Below are positions 1 to 11,757 of a stretch of DNA of 64,000 nt, one piece after another. The notes beneath the pieces were generated by a model that ran no database searches, had not been told where the DNA came from, and worked only from the letters and a program-made list of their open reading frames with translations. How positions within the stretch are numbered: the first letter of the stretch is position 1; every line of letters begins with the position of its first letter. Origin of the DNA: Marchantia polymorpha subsp. ruderalis (lineage: Eukaryota; Streptophyta; Marchantiopsida; Marchantiales; Marchantiaceae); contig AP031356.1 of the NCBI GenBank assembly GCA_037833965.1, positions 13,166,501-13,230,500 on the forward strand, given 5' to 3'. The position numbers were made by a program, and so were the translations under genes.

Positions 1-726
1 ACTTGAGCAGTTCCCCCTTACACCTTCGAGTGATTTATCTTGATTGTACTCCTACCAGACGTTTCCCCTGAATGCCAAAGTGAAGTTTTGCTACTTCGTG
101 TAAACCTTGATTGTCAATTCAGGTTACGCTGCAGAAGGCACCCTTGGGGCACACCTCTGTAGTAATTCTGGGAATGACTAGTGCCTGAGGATTCAAACTC
201 CTCAAAAGTCTGTTATGGTGTGTGTTACTGGATTGTGTCTCAGTTGAGTTTCTCAGTCGGACCTGTATTCTCTGCGCTTGGTGTGAGTTGAGGGTGACGT
301 CCACCGCGTATGAGTGACTTCGTTCCGAAGTAGGAAGTCCAATCCGGGTTCCCTGCGCTAGCAGAAACTAGCGGAAGGGTTGTAAAAGCCAGAGTTGGGA
401 GTCACTACCTGCAGAGCCTCTGAATGTACTCGTGAGAGACTTTCCCCCTGAAATCTTGAGCAGAGGTCCTGACCGACCTCTGAGTGGTGTTTTTTTTTCC
501 AGTTTCAGGTGTGTGTGTTGAGTGACTTACGCTGCACTGTGCATCCTCCGAGTGACCTCCGAGTTGAGCACTTGCAGTATTTATGGGAGTGACAGTCGCC
601 TGAGAATTCAAACTCTCCAAAAGTCTGTTAAACGTGACACTTTGTACTCTGTGTGTTGCCTCTGTCCCTGTGGATTCGACCTTTTTACCACCATACTGCA
701 GTTTTAGCCTTTGGTGGGTTATTACA
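1..726 (+). mobile_element. Family B element, 3' end (copy B0)
   Basis: This is the right-hand end of a repeat that recurs through the window. It matches 20960-21775, the 3' end of copy B1, almost base for base in long stretches, and it ends in the same TTATTACA terminus at 726. Its left end lies outside the window. No primer-binding site follows the terminus, so it behaves as an isolated end rather than the 5' LTR of a complete retroelement. It holds no coding region. It is a fossil piece, probably the end of a giant solo LTR. Confidence 0.8.
64..655 (+). repeat. Direct duplication inside the 3' end of family B
   Basis: Two diverged units lie one after the other, at about 64-245 and 437-655. 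Each starts with CCCCTGAA, passes through TTACGCTGCA and reaches a stretch containing GGGAGTGACAG or GGGAATGAC, then GAATTCAAACTC and AAAAGTCTGTTA. Copy B1 has the same pair at about 21125-21290 and 21500-21690, so the duplication predates the spread of this subfamily. Confidence 0.65.
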
Positions 727-1087
727 GTCAACATGGCAAAGTAGTTGACGACCGATTGACTGTGACGGTGACGGCGGAGATCGACGATAACGGTCGGGAA
801 TAACGGTGAAGAAATATTGAAGCAGAAATATTTTTCAAAAATATTTTCATCAAAATATAGTCAAATTGGGTATCGTTGGAAAGCTCTTGACGCAAATAGT
901 GCATCTGGACATTTTTCAGTAGTTGAACGACAAACCAGACGTAGAAAACTGCTCCGAAATGCAATAGGTCAAGGATATGGGTAAAAATGCAACGTAAGCG
1001 ATTCTAGTCACGAGAACACATGGTGGGCAGTACTTTCTTCTCTCAAAATTCATCCAAATTTTGCGCTATCATTTGGATTTTGAAGTT
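727..1087. other. Unassigned spacer
   Basis: No gene, repeat or element end was recognised here. The sequence lies between the family B terminus and the DEK_C/RING fragment and could include upstream sequence of the latter. Confidence 0.4.
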
Positions 1088-1537
1088 ATGGATACTCGAA
1101 GTGAAAAGCTACTACAAGATTGCGTTTGGCAAATATTGGAGCATGCGGATTTGACTATCATGAACAGACGAAAAGTTTAATTATTGGCCTCAGAGGATAG
1201 CTGTCTAGATTCAAATTTTCCCGGGTATGAGAATGTGGTGAAGGATGTTATTGACAATTTTTTTCACAAGAATGGACAAGTACCACCTTGGTTAGATATG
1301 CCCACATGTGTAACGAGGAAGGATGCGGAAACATCACAAGAGGCTAAAACATTGACTTGTAGCATTTGCCTAGATCTTGTACTCGTTCACAATGGAGATA
1401 GATCCATTACAAAACTTGTATGCGGGCATTGGTTTCATTTTGATTGTATTGCTTCAGCTTTCATGGCCAAGGGTGCAATGCAGTGTCCCAACTGTCAGCA
1501 TGTAGAGAAGGGGCATTGGTTTGGTGCCAACAAATAG
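1088..1537 (+). pseudogene. DEK_C plus RING-H2 protein fragment, RFI2-like RING
   Basis: One frame runs from an ATG at 1088 to the stop at 1537, broken by a TAA at 1178-1180. The first part, with the short motifs ILEHADLTIMNRRKV and LLASEDSCLDSN, resembles a DEK C-terminal domain, a small helical DNA- or chromatin-binding fold. The second part is a RING-H2 finger: CSIC, then CGHWFHFDC, then CPNC, in C3H2C3 order. The run GAMQCPNCQHVEKGHW is very close to what I recall of the plant RING E3 ligase RFI2, which acts in light signalling. The protein would be only about 150 residues and stops soon after the RING, where RFI2-like proteins continue. The internal TAA could instead mark an intron, since an AG follows at 1191-1192. 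A captured or retroposed gene fragment is the likeliest reading. The RING call is firm and the DEK_C call moderate. Confidence 0.7.
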
Positions 1538-1864
1538 TGGTTGAGATGTGATGCCTCCACATGTTGTAGATTCTGAATCTATGAGGACTAGATTTTGTGT
1601 TTTGGCAAAAGTAAGCTATGAGATTTGAAAAGTTATAACATGGCTCACGGATACAAAACTCACGGATATGGCTGTGGAGGAGTTTGATCATCATCTAGGT
1701 AGAGCACTAGTAGTGGTGGAGATTATGAGCACATGATTGAGCTAGTCAAGATAGACGATAAACTCTATCCAACAGATGTGCTGACCAAAGTTGATAGTTT
1801 TGAGCGATTCAGGCGACATTGTGCCACAACGCAGGTTTTGCATGGGGGACACAGGTGGAGTTTT

Positions 1865-3020
1865 GTTGAGTTACCTCTGTATGTTATTACTCTATCATAT
1901 TATGGGAGTATAATATAGGTTAGAGAGGTGACTGAATTTCTTTGACATGAGTTAAGGTGAGATTTTTGAGTTACCTTTGTATATTATTACTCTATCCTGT
2001 TATGGCTACGGCTTAGTTCAGTTAACTCTCGTTTAAAGAGAGGCCATGTGTAAGGTTTTCCTCTAGAACTTTACGCGGAGTGATAATATAGGTTAGAGAG
2101 GTGACTGAAATTCTTTGACATGAGCTAAGGTGAAATTGTTGAGTTACCTCTGTATATTATTACTCTATCATGTTATGGCTACGGCTTAGTTCTAGTTAAC
2201 TTTCGTTTAAAGAGAGGCCATGTGTTAGGTTTCCGTCTAGAACTTTATGCGGAGTGATAATATAGGTTAGAGAGGTGACTGAAATTCTTTGACATGAGCT
2301 AAGGTGAAATTGTTGAGTTACCTCTGTATATTATTACTCTATCATGTTATGGCTACGGCTTAGTTCTAGTTAACTTTCGTTTAAAGAGAGGCCATGTGTT
2401 AGGTTTCCGTCTAGAACTTTACGCGGAGTGATAATATAGGTTAGAAAGGTGACTGAAATTCTTTGACATGAGCTAAGGTGAAATTGTTGAGTTACCTCTG
2501 TATATTATTACTCTATCATGTTATGGCTACGGCTTAGTTCTAGTTAACTTTCGTTTAAAGAGAGGCCATGTGTTAGGTTTCCGTCTAGAACTTTACGCGG
2601 AGTGATAATATAGGTTAGAGAGGTGACTGAAATTCCTTGACATGAGTTAAGGTGAAATTGTTGAGTTACCTCTGTATATTATTACTTTATCTTGGTACGA
2701 GAGTAATAATTTAGGTTAGAGAGGTGAATGAAATTCCTTGACATGAGTTAAGGTGATATTGTTGAGTCACCTTTGTATATTATTGCTCTATCTTGGTACT
2801 AGAGTAATACTATAGGTTAAAGAGTTGACTGAAATTCCTTGACATGAGTTAAGGTGAGATTGTTGAGTTACCTCTTGATATTATTACTCTATCCTGTTAT
2901 GACTACGGCTGAGTTCTAGTTAACTGTCGTTTAAAGAGGGGCCATGTGTTAGGTTTCCGTCTAGAATTTTCCGCGGAGTAATAATATAGGTTAGAAAGGT
3001 TACTGAGATTCCTTAACAGG
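1865..3020 (+). repeat. Tandem repeats of about 174 bp in the Copia 3' region
   Basis: Units begin with GTTGAGTTACCTCTGTATAT at 2138, 2312, 2486 and 2660, an exact 174-bp spacing. Shorter or more diverged units lie near 1865, 1965, 2764 and 2859. Each unit holds a purine-rich piece (GAGTTAAGGTGAAAT) just before GTTGAG, mimicking the real polypurine-tract/LTR junction at 3024-3043. Neighbouring units are nearly identical, so the array expanded recently. The same unit recurs at 63845-64000. Confidence 0.85.
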
Positions 3021-3035
3021 AGTTAAGGGGGAGAT

Positions 3036-3289
3036 TGTTGAAGTTAACTCTAGTTAAGGAGTAATCTCACATTTAGCTATTTATAGCTAAAAGTGGTCAC
3101 CAGTGTTAGGTATGACACCCATGGTCTGTGTGTTACTTGACACAATGTTCAGTATACTATCACGATGGTATTTCCCGTGGACGTAGCCCTTGAGAGGATG
3201 AACCACGTTATATTATGTATCTCATGTTGATGGATTGCTTTGAGTATCAGGTTTTACGTTTACAATATGTTAGTTTATATGTTTTGACA
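3036..3289 (+). mobile_element. Copia 3' LTR (end approximate)
   Basis: The block starts TGTTGAAG right after a polypurine tract and contains the Copia LTR hallmark of a TTCCCGTGGACGTAG segment followed by GAACCACGTTATA. The right border, taken at TTTTGACA, is a guess. Confidence 0.55.
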
Positions 3290-4454
3290 TCATTCAAATA
3301 TATAAGCCACAATGGCATCACTTATTTACTGATCATGAGATTTATATATTTTTGCAAGTTAGTTTTTTCATTACTATTTAAATTGAGTATATAATGTTAC
3401 AACGATCAGCTAGTCATGATTGAACACTTTTCTAATCAAATTGAATTGATAACATTGGTGTCAAACCAAGTCTGGAATCAACATAAAATATATGTTTGAT
3501 TGATTTTATGCATCAACAACTCTAGTGATGCATAAAATGATATTGACAAACTATAATACATAGTTGTAGAAAAATTATTAAGCTTTGTGTAATTATATAT
3601 ATATATTTTATCATCTAACTAAGTTAAAATTTTGATTGGAATATATTCTTTTTCATAAGATGAAGATGTTTTTTACGTCATAATTTTGATTTTAGTGAGT
3701 TAAAAAATTTCAACATACTCTAAGTTAAAGTGGTTAAAGATCATAAATTAAACTAACAAAAATAGGAGTGATTCATAACTTGAAATTATTCAACAAAATT
3801 TATTATCGATTTTATATTTGAATAAATTTAAGACTTGGATTTGAAAAATGCTGTGACATATAAATATTGATATCTTCTTACAATTTATTGTTTAATATGT
3901 GTTCATCATATATATCAAACGAATTATAAAATCATATAAATTTAATATCCTCATATATTTCATATTGATGATTTAATGTATTCTAAAAACAGTGTATTAA
4001 AACATATTGGCAAATTTTTGTGATCATAAAATATGACAATATTTGTAATTGATTTTTTTAACTTTTATCTTATAATTTTTTAAGTACATGATTTAAAATT
4101 TTTTATTGCTCATAAAAGGCAAGAAATATTGTGATATAACAAAAAAATATACTTCTTATTTAGCTTATAAAAAACGTTAATTCATAATTGACAAGCTTAA
4201 TGATTCATTAAATCATGAGCATTAATTTAGATAATTTCAAAAAAACAATGAACCTATATACAATTATAACAACATAAATATTAGAAAAATTAATTGAAAA
4301 TCCAAAATTCTATGATTATTTTAAATCAAGATATTAATTTAAAAATTGATAAATAATTTTTTCACCATGATATATGAGATAAATCTCATTCAACATCTAA
4401 CGTCTTATAACTAGTTTTGATCAAAATTACCACATTAGAAGTTTTTAAGAAGAT
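3290..4454. other. AT-rich stretch without recognisable genes
   Basis: Strongly AT-rich sequence with no open frame of note. It probably hides decayed element sequence, including whatever once lay upstream of the G1 gag region, but nothing specific could be matched. Confidence 0.5.
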
Positions 4455-6426
4455 TCAAAGAGTTGGGATATGATAGCCGGGTCATGACAAAGTTGCGCAA
4501 CCTCTAGCGAGAGCGCAAGGAGATCCTAAGAGATTACACTAAAAGATTTCAAGATCTCTTGGATCTAATTCCAAAGACCGGAGAAGGTGTGCCTTATTCT
4601 ACCCAGCAAGCCATTGATCGGTACGTGACGGGCTTGCCATGAGAGATGGAGACCTAATGTCGCAGAAGCAATTGCGACACCATCGAAGATGTGATAATTT
4701 TAGCCGAGGCTTATGAGACCACCACGTTGAATAGACGTCGGAAGGATCGGCCGCTCGACGAGCGGAAGTCTAAAAGTAGCAGGCGGAAGCGAAGGGCAGT
4801 GACACCTTTGTCTAGTGAGTCTTCCTCGTCTTCAGAGTCAAGTGAGCCGGAAGATTCTTCTTCCTATGAAGATGAGAAATCCCGGAAGAAAGCCAACGGT
4901 AAGAAGAAGAAAAACCGACGAATGACTATGCCCGAGAAAGGCTCTACGTCCATTGTATCCAAGGTGGATGCCTTGGTTAAGGATTTCGCCGATCTAAAGG
5001 TGCATGTTGTGGGAGGTCGGGAGAAGAGGAAGTCTACCACGGGGCTCAGAGCTAATCTTTGGTGTACGAATTGCGGCAGAGTGGGCCACGCTAATGTTGA
5101 GTGTCAAGCGTATCAACCCGTTAATGCGGTGAAATGGGTACCAGCCTGGGAAGCGAACGAGTATTACACAGAGAATCTAGAAGAGACAGCGTATGTAGTA
5201 CAAGAAGGGCCTCCAGTAACACCCATACAGCAGGCTCATATACCCCGCTATGCGCCTAAAGAAATGGCCACCACAGTTCCGCAGCGTAGAATGGCGCCAC
5301 CAGGAGCAACGGCCAGAGCTCCTCTAAATGCCTGTTTTAACTGTGGAGAAGTGGGGCACTACTCCCCAAACTGCCCCCATCCCTGAAGGGAATGAGGCTA
5401 CGTGTCCTTGTGTAGCAATTGTCGCCAGGTAGGACATTCGTCAGCCAAATGTAACCAACCGCGGGCAGCTCGCGCACAAGTGCGGTTTGTTACTCCGCCC
5501 CCGAAGGAAGATGCTCAGGTAAACCTGGTCGAGTTAAGTCCGGAGGATAAGGAAGAAGACAACTCGTGGCCGGATGAGGAGACCATGGTAGGACGGGTAG
5601 ACCATGGTAGGACGGGTTTGAGGTGTAAGAAAGAAGCCACCTTGGAAAATGCGAAACGAGATAAGACGGGAACCAAGAAGAAGGATTCCAAGGGGAAGGA
5701 ATCACGGGAACTACAGAAGGATCCATCCCGAAGGCCTCAAAGTCTTCGACGAAGAAGGCCAAGACTTCGGCCGAAGAACTTTGGTCTTCGTCTCAAGAAG
5801 ATTCCCAATCCGATGGGCTAGCGTTGCGGCTATTGCGGAAGGCATATGCCCCGGATATAAAAGATGAGGTGGGCGAATTGCTTCGTGAAGAACTAGACAA
5901 GACGGTAGATCTAAAGGAGTTGGAGAAAGCAACGCCAAAGGCCAAAGCATTGGCTCGCGCAGAAAGGCCTAGCAGGGTATCCGAATTACTCAAGGATCCC
6001 CATTATGACATCGCAGCAAATTTCTATGACCGACATGCCAACATAACGTTCCGGCAGTTGGTTGAAGATAACAACGCCTATAGGAAATTGTTAACCATCG
6101 TCCTGAAACGGACGAAGCGGCCTCGAGCTCATAAGCTTCCACGGGTGTACCAGGTCCTGCATGAGGATTTGGGCACACCAAAAATTGACATAGAAATCGG
6201 CGGATGCACAATCCGCAAGGTGCCTTTGGACTCAGGATCAAGCATTAATATCATGACAGAAGAGACGACCAATGCACTGGGGTACAAGACCTTTCAACCG
6301 ACGAATCACATGATTCGCTTCACTAATCAGACCCGAAGGAAGCCGCTGGGCACACTGAAGGATATCCAAACCACCATCGGCGGCGCTGTGTTCCCGTTAA
6401 ATTATATCATTATTAAACCCCTGACC
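4455..6426 (+). mobile_element. G1 gag and protease region
   Basis: The gag part starts with a retrotransposon capsid-like segment near 4455-4700, then a basic, serine-rich segment (about 4730-4930). Three CCHC zinc knuckles of the form C-x2-C-x4-H-x4-C follow, at about 5065-5105 (CTNCGRVGHANVEC), 5335-5375 (CFNCGEVGHYSPNC) and 5410-5450 (CSNCRQVGHSSAKC). The aspartic protease lies near 6180-6426 with the active-site motif LDSGSSIN. Three knuckles is more than most plant Gypsy gags carry. The region is broken. Confidence 0.8.
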
Positions 6427-7241
6427 TGTAAGACCGGGTGTTGCACATATGTACTAAGTCGTAGAAGTGGTCAAGTGATTAGCCAAGGCATAGCTAAGAC
6501 TAGCTAGTTATGACTAAATTAGTTAGTTATAACTAAGTTTATCTAGTCATGACTAAGTCTAGCTACAATGTCTATAGTTGGCGGAATAATTAGCGGAGTT
6601 CTAGAAGAATGAAGTGAGCACTTCTATTTTGTCTTATACAAAAGTTCTAGATTCCAAGTGATTAGATATTTGACTAGAAACTTGGATTTGATTGGTTTGA
6701 CTAAATGTATGAAAGATGATTGACTAGACTAAGTCTATTGTTGACTTAGTGGCTAGGAAGCTTGTAGAAGTTTAAAAGCTTCCAATGGCATGTCGCCACA
6801 TCAACCTTGGATTCCGGAAGCTTCTAGAAGGTTTAGGTAGGCCAATGGCATGTTGTCACGTAGAGAGGGTTAGTCAAACTTACCTAGGTAAAAGTAAGTT
6901 AGGAGAAATTACCACATGTTACTATGGTAACTTCTCAAGTAGTATAAATAGAGAGGTAGAGTAGCACCTCTCAAGCAAGTTTGGAGAGTCATATGTGAGG
7001 ATTTGTTTCAGTAATGAAAGAGTGAAGTTTTTGAGTATCTTGGAGTATCGACGTGAGTTTGCGTTTATGTGAAGAGGGTGATGTGAGGAGAGTTTGTGTG
7101 TGAGTTGGAGTGATACATGAGAGTTTGTGAGAGGTGTTTGGGACATGAGTGAGAGTATGAATCCTAGTTTTCTAGAATCATGATGCGCTACCACAAAGCC
7201 ATCAGAGGTAAACCTCAATGAGAGTCAGCCCGAAGGTTGCA
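6427..7241 (+). mobile_element. Solo LTR of G3 type in G1
   Basis: This 815-bp block starts TGTAAGACC and ends GGTTGCA and matches the LTRs of G3 (reverse strand) along its length, lacking only a short internal duplication seen in G3. It is flanked by GACC on both sides (6423-6426 and 7242-7245), a 4-bp target duplication. Gypsy coding sequence of G1 resumes right after it. A full element must have inserted and then recombined down to a single LTR. Confidence 0.9.
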
Positions 7242-7245
7242 GACC

Positions 7246-7895
7246 AAGATGGGGTATGATGTGTTGATTGATCGTCCATGGTTTTATGGGGCAAAGGTCA
7301 GGTCGGACTGGCATAAGAGATCCCTACAGTTCCGGGATCCCAATAATAAGGAGGGCCCCAAGGTCACGGTCCCCTAGGAGAAGATGCCACATGGCGGGGA
7401 GACACCGTCTACTAGTTCAGGGTACACTTTGGAGGATGAGACCACAACCTCCGAAAGTGACACTGATGTACACTATATGGAATTTTATGAGATGGAGGAG
7501 GAGAAAGTAGACAAAGGAGGATCAGAGGAAGCCGGTCTTGAGGATAATGAATAGCAATTAGCTGTGGGGCTGGGGCGTAGCGACATAAGTCACACAGAAG
7601 GGGTCATAGACCCGAGTGACTGTTAGGACGTCGAACTCAGCCCCCATAAGGTTCTTAAAATCTCCAGCCAAGTGACTTGTGCAGAGTTGGAAAGAATACA
7701 ATGATTCCTCCACACATACGAAGACGTATTCGCTTGGAGAATAGAAGATATGAAGGGCATACTGGCTCGCTATGGTGAGCACCGTATTTCTGATGGATAA
7801 TGTCGTACCTGTGCGCCTGCGGTAGTATCGGTTGAATTCTAAGTACTCTATGTTGGTTAAAAACAAAATTGACAAGTACTTGAGTGCAGGGATCT
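7246..7895 (+). mobile_element. G1 protease end and pol linker
   Basis: The segment opens with the Gypsy motif VLIDRPW, the counterpart of the LLGRPW motif of other Gypsy proteases, followed by an acidic linker and sequence leading towards the reverse transcriptase. It is heavily decayed. Confidence 0.6.
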
Positions 7896-8664
7896 GTAAG
7901 ACCGGTTATTGCATGTGTGAAATAAATCTAGAATTAGCCAAGGAGTTAATCATGGTTAGGATAGTTATGACTAAATCTAGCTAGTTATGACTAAGTTTAG
8001 CTAGTTTAGCTATAATCTCTATACTTGGCGGAATAACTAGAGAACTTATAGAAAGATTTGAGTGAGCACTTTTATTTTGTCTTGTACAAAAGTCTAGATT
8101 CCAAGAGAAAAGACTTTTTGACTTCATGTTTAGTTTTGATTGCTTTGACTAAGTAAGGAGTACTCCATTGGCTAGACTAAGTCTTATGTTGACTTAGTGG
8201 AAAGTGGAAGTTCTAGAAGTTGGAAAGTCACAAATAGCATTTCGCCACCTCAATCTAGGGATTAGTAAACATCTAAAAGGTTTAGGAGGCCAATGGCATG
8301 TTGCCGCATATTGATAACTAGTCAACCTTACTATAGTTTATCTTTGTAAAAGTAAATTAGATAGAAATTACCATTTGTTACTATGGTAAATTTTCAAGTA
8401 GTATATATAAAGAGGTAGGGAAGAGCCTCTCAAGCAAGTTTGAAGAGTTCATATGTAGAGACTTGTTTCACATATGAAAGAGTGACAAATTTTCAGTACC
8501 TTGGAGTGTCGATGAGTGTGTGAGTTGGAATGATACCTTGAAAGATTGTGTGAGAGGGTGTTTGGGCTATGGGAACGATGTGGAATCCTAGTCTTCTAGA
8601 ACTATGATGAGTAATAAAAGGTTATTTGAGGTAAATTTGAGTGAGAGGCAGCCCGTAGATTATA
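7896..8664 (+). mobile_element. Solo LTR of G2 type in G1
   Basis: A 769-bp block beginning TGTAAGACC that matches the G2 LTRs throughout with a few percent divergence. It is flanked by GATC at 7892-7895 and 8665-8668, a 4-bp target duplication. It is older than the G2 insertion, judging by its greater divergence from the G2 LTRs. Confidence 0.9.
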
Positions 8665-8668
8665 GATC

Positions 8669-8916
8669 ATCTACCTGGTACTAAGTAGCGAATGGGTTTC
8701 ACCCATTGTGATAGTCCCGAAGAAATTGACAAGGAAGATTCGAGTTTGTCACGACTTTAGGAAGCTGAACGCGGCCATCAAGAAAGATCATCACCCATTG
8801 TCATTTACGAATGCCATCCTAGATCATGTGGCGGGACACAAGTGTTACAGTTTTCTAGATGGGTTCTCAGGACATAATCAGGTGTCGATTCGTGAGCAAG
8901 ACAAGGATAAAACCAC
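8669..8916 (+). mobile_element. G1 reverse transcriptase, first part
   Basis: The segment encodes the start of a Gypsy reverse transcriptase, with IVPKK, RVCHDFRKLN, a degenerate HPLSFTN and the FLDGFSGHNQ motif. It is interrupted at 8916 by element B1, whose target duplication ACCAC (8912-8916) is the last piece of G1 here. Confidence 0.85.
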
Positions 8917-11757
8917 TGTGGTACCCCACTTTTGGTATTTTTGAGGAAATTAAAACATTTTTGGAAAACTGTACCGCGGCAGCGGTGTAAATAGCCTTCG
9001 GTGCATCAAAACAGAGTGAAATTAGAAGATCGCAGAGATTCTCGAGAGAACTCGTAGAATCCAGGAGTTGGATGCAACGCAGGAGCGACGGACACCACTC
9101 TACATGCGGGCTCTGAAGGAATAACCCCTTCGGCGCAAGGCGCGAAATCCGCCTTCGGCGCTGCGCCTTCGGCGCTAGAGGAATCCTTCAGAACTTGGTC
9201 AATTCCCAAACGCCTCGACTTGGTTAGGGTCTTGTTGAATAGAGCTCAACGCGCTGGTTCTAACGAGCCCAAGAACGCCACGAACGGATGAGGACTCCGG
9301 GAGTTATGAAGGTCGCAAGATACTCAGCTTCTCGCCTACGAGTAGGCGAAGAAAGTTTGTCCTATGCGCGGACGAAGGAAGCGCCTACGCGTAGGCGAAA
9401 TAGGGTTTGACGTCGGCGCGATGTCCGCTGCGAATGTCGCCTACTCGTAGGGGAGGAAACCTCTGCCTAGGCGGACGAGCAAAGTTTGCCTACGCACAAG
9501 CGCTTCGGCGTCGGCGGGAAATCCGCCTTCTGACCTAGAAATGCGCCTTCGGGGTTGGAAATTGTACGGCGCCTTCCGCGCCAGCGCAGCAGCGCGGACG
9601 GGCGAGGATCCACCGGAGTAGTAAAATCCGTACGGACTGTACGGACGGAACGGATGAGTGCGCCTTCGGCCGGACGGAGTTACGGCGACAAGAGCGCCGA
9701 CGGAGAGGCGAGAAATGGACAGACTGGACGGAGCCTGTTGACCGCGGTCAACGCCTTCGGTGCCAGCGCAGCAGCGCAGACGGAATTCGCCTACGCGTAG
9801 GCGAGCGCCTACGCACAGGCAGATGAAGTTCCGCGCCGGCGGAGATTCCGCCGGGGATTCTGCCTACGCAGAAGGGAGTTCAACTTTTGTCCGATGCGCG
9901 GACAATCGTCTTGGGCGGAGGGGGATTGGCCGAAGAGTGGTACGAACGAGTGTAGCGTGCAAGGCGAGAAATCCGCCTTCGGCGCTGCGCACCCATGTCC
10001 GCTGCGTAGTACGCTAGCGGAGTTCAAATTGCCAATTTGAGCGTGTGAGTTAAGTCGGCGTCGGCGGAGCGTGAAGCCGCGCGTGAGAGAGTAGGCCGTT
10101 ATAGCGCGGAGCCGGCGCGGCCATCAAGTGATTCGACCCTCACGACCGAGAGCCGACCATGACCTTCGACCAGAAGACGGAGGGCGTCCATTCTTGAATT
10201 CGCGATTTCATTTTCTAGTGCGAGCTGCGCGCGTCCACCTGCTAGCTGTTAAACATTCTAGACATCGCCGCGCGGAGGATTACTTGTTGACTGAGAAAGA
10301 ATTGAGTGCGCGCGATTTGGAATTGAGGGAGATTAGAATTTGCAGAGGGAGCAAGAAGCTCGAGCGGAGCAGAGAGAGAGTTGGTGAGCCAGCTAATTTC
10401 AAGAACGCGATGTCGAGACTGAACAGATTGCGGATGGTGCCGCTCCGGCTTCCACAGAACGGGTTGCGTGCCTTCGAGGAGCGGCTGATTGCAAGAAAGC
10501 TTGATTTCTTGCTGTGGGGATGGAATTACATTTGTGTAGACATGGTGCGCGAATGGCTGGATGCGGAGCGACCACCTACGCGCGGATTGCGTCCGCATGT
10601 AGATTGATGGACCGTCCACGATTGGGCGCAGGCATTGGGGAGGTGTGCCGGCACCGACGGATACCTCCTCTTTGATAGTGAGAGCGTCAAGGTGACGAAG
10701 CAGGACGAGGTGCAATTTGTGGAATTGTTCAAACGGAAGAGGTCTACCAAGAATGGGTACAAGACCCGCGACTACAAAAATCGCTTTCGCCGAACCGTAG
10801 TGGCAGTGCTGCTGCATTGCTGCAGCCACACCGCACCTCATACATCACCTTGTGGCAGGTTTCTTTTGTGGAGCTCATCTTGGCCGGAGCTCCAGTTCAC
10901 TGGGCGAGCATCCTGCACAGAGTGATGCGACAGCACGCCTTCGAGGAGAAGGGGGGAACTCTCAATCACCTCTCCCCTTTCTTGATAAACTTCTATCGGC
11001 AGAGGAACTGTTTGACCGCGGCGGAGCTCGCTCGCTTTCCGCCATTGTCCGTCGACCATCCCGGGAAGTATGTGCGGGATAACGAGGTCGACACCGATGC
11101 AGAGGATTCACCAGCTTCTACTCCGCCGACACGGCGGGATGAAGGAAGAAGCACACCCGCAGCAAGAGTGCCGCAGAAGCGGCGATGGAGAGAGGAATCA
11201 GAAGAGGAGCAGCATCGAGAACCCACTGCTTCCATACGACAACGGCCACTGCACGAAGTGTGCAGCCGGCCGAATCAGAAGGCGCGCAGGCTTGTGTTAC
11301 CAGCCAGCAGCGCGGACACGGCGATGATCGCCACGGAGAAGGGAAGTGCGTCACCGGAGAAGATCGAGAGAACGCGGACGTCCGCAGGAGCGGCGGACCA
11401 CGCTACACCTCCGACGGACGAGAGGCGGCCTTCGGGTCAAGGGCCTCCGGAGTTACCACGTGCGATGCGGACGAGTGTTCCGCCTACGCACAGGCGATTT
11501 CCAGCGGATAGGCGACCTCAAGCAAACGTGGACCTCTACCTCTGCGTAGGCAGAGAAAGTTCGCCTACGCACAGGCGGCCGCCTACGAGTAGGCAAGATT
11601 CACCCCCGATACAACGTAGGAAGGGGAAGGAGCCGGCGGAAGATCCGCCTTCGGGTCAAGGGCCTTCGGGACCAGACCCTCCGGCGTATAACGCGCCGCG
11701 ATTTGCGCCTTCGGCGCCAGGGCCTTCGGGCCAACGAGTTCTTAGCAGGGAGCGTGC

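Larger units (their letters stand above)
1690..3289 (+). mobile_element. Ty1/Copia remnant: pol tail, tandem repeats, 3' LTR
   Basis: Only the far right part of a Copia element remains. At about 1720-1870 there is the end of the RNase H domain, with the typical Copia pattern around DVLTK followed by SFERFRRHCAT. It is followed by a block of tandem repeats, a purine-rich tract (TAAGGGGGAGAT, 3024-3035) and an LTR that starts TGTTGAAG at 3036. The gag, integrase and reverse transcriptase are absent from this side. It is an old, broken fossil. Confidence 0.7.

Noticed and set aside
1865-3020. CRISPR-like array
   Set aside because: The units are 174 bp tandem repeats without unique spacers, in a plant Copia element.
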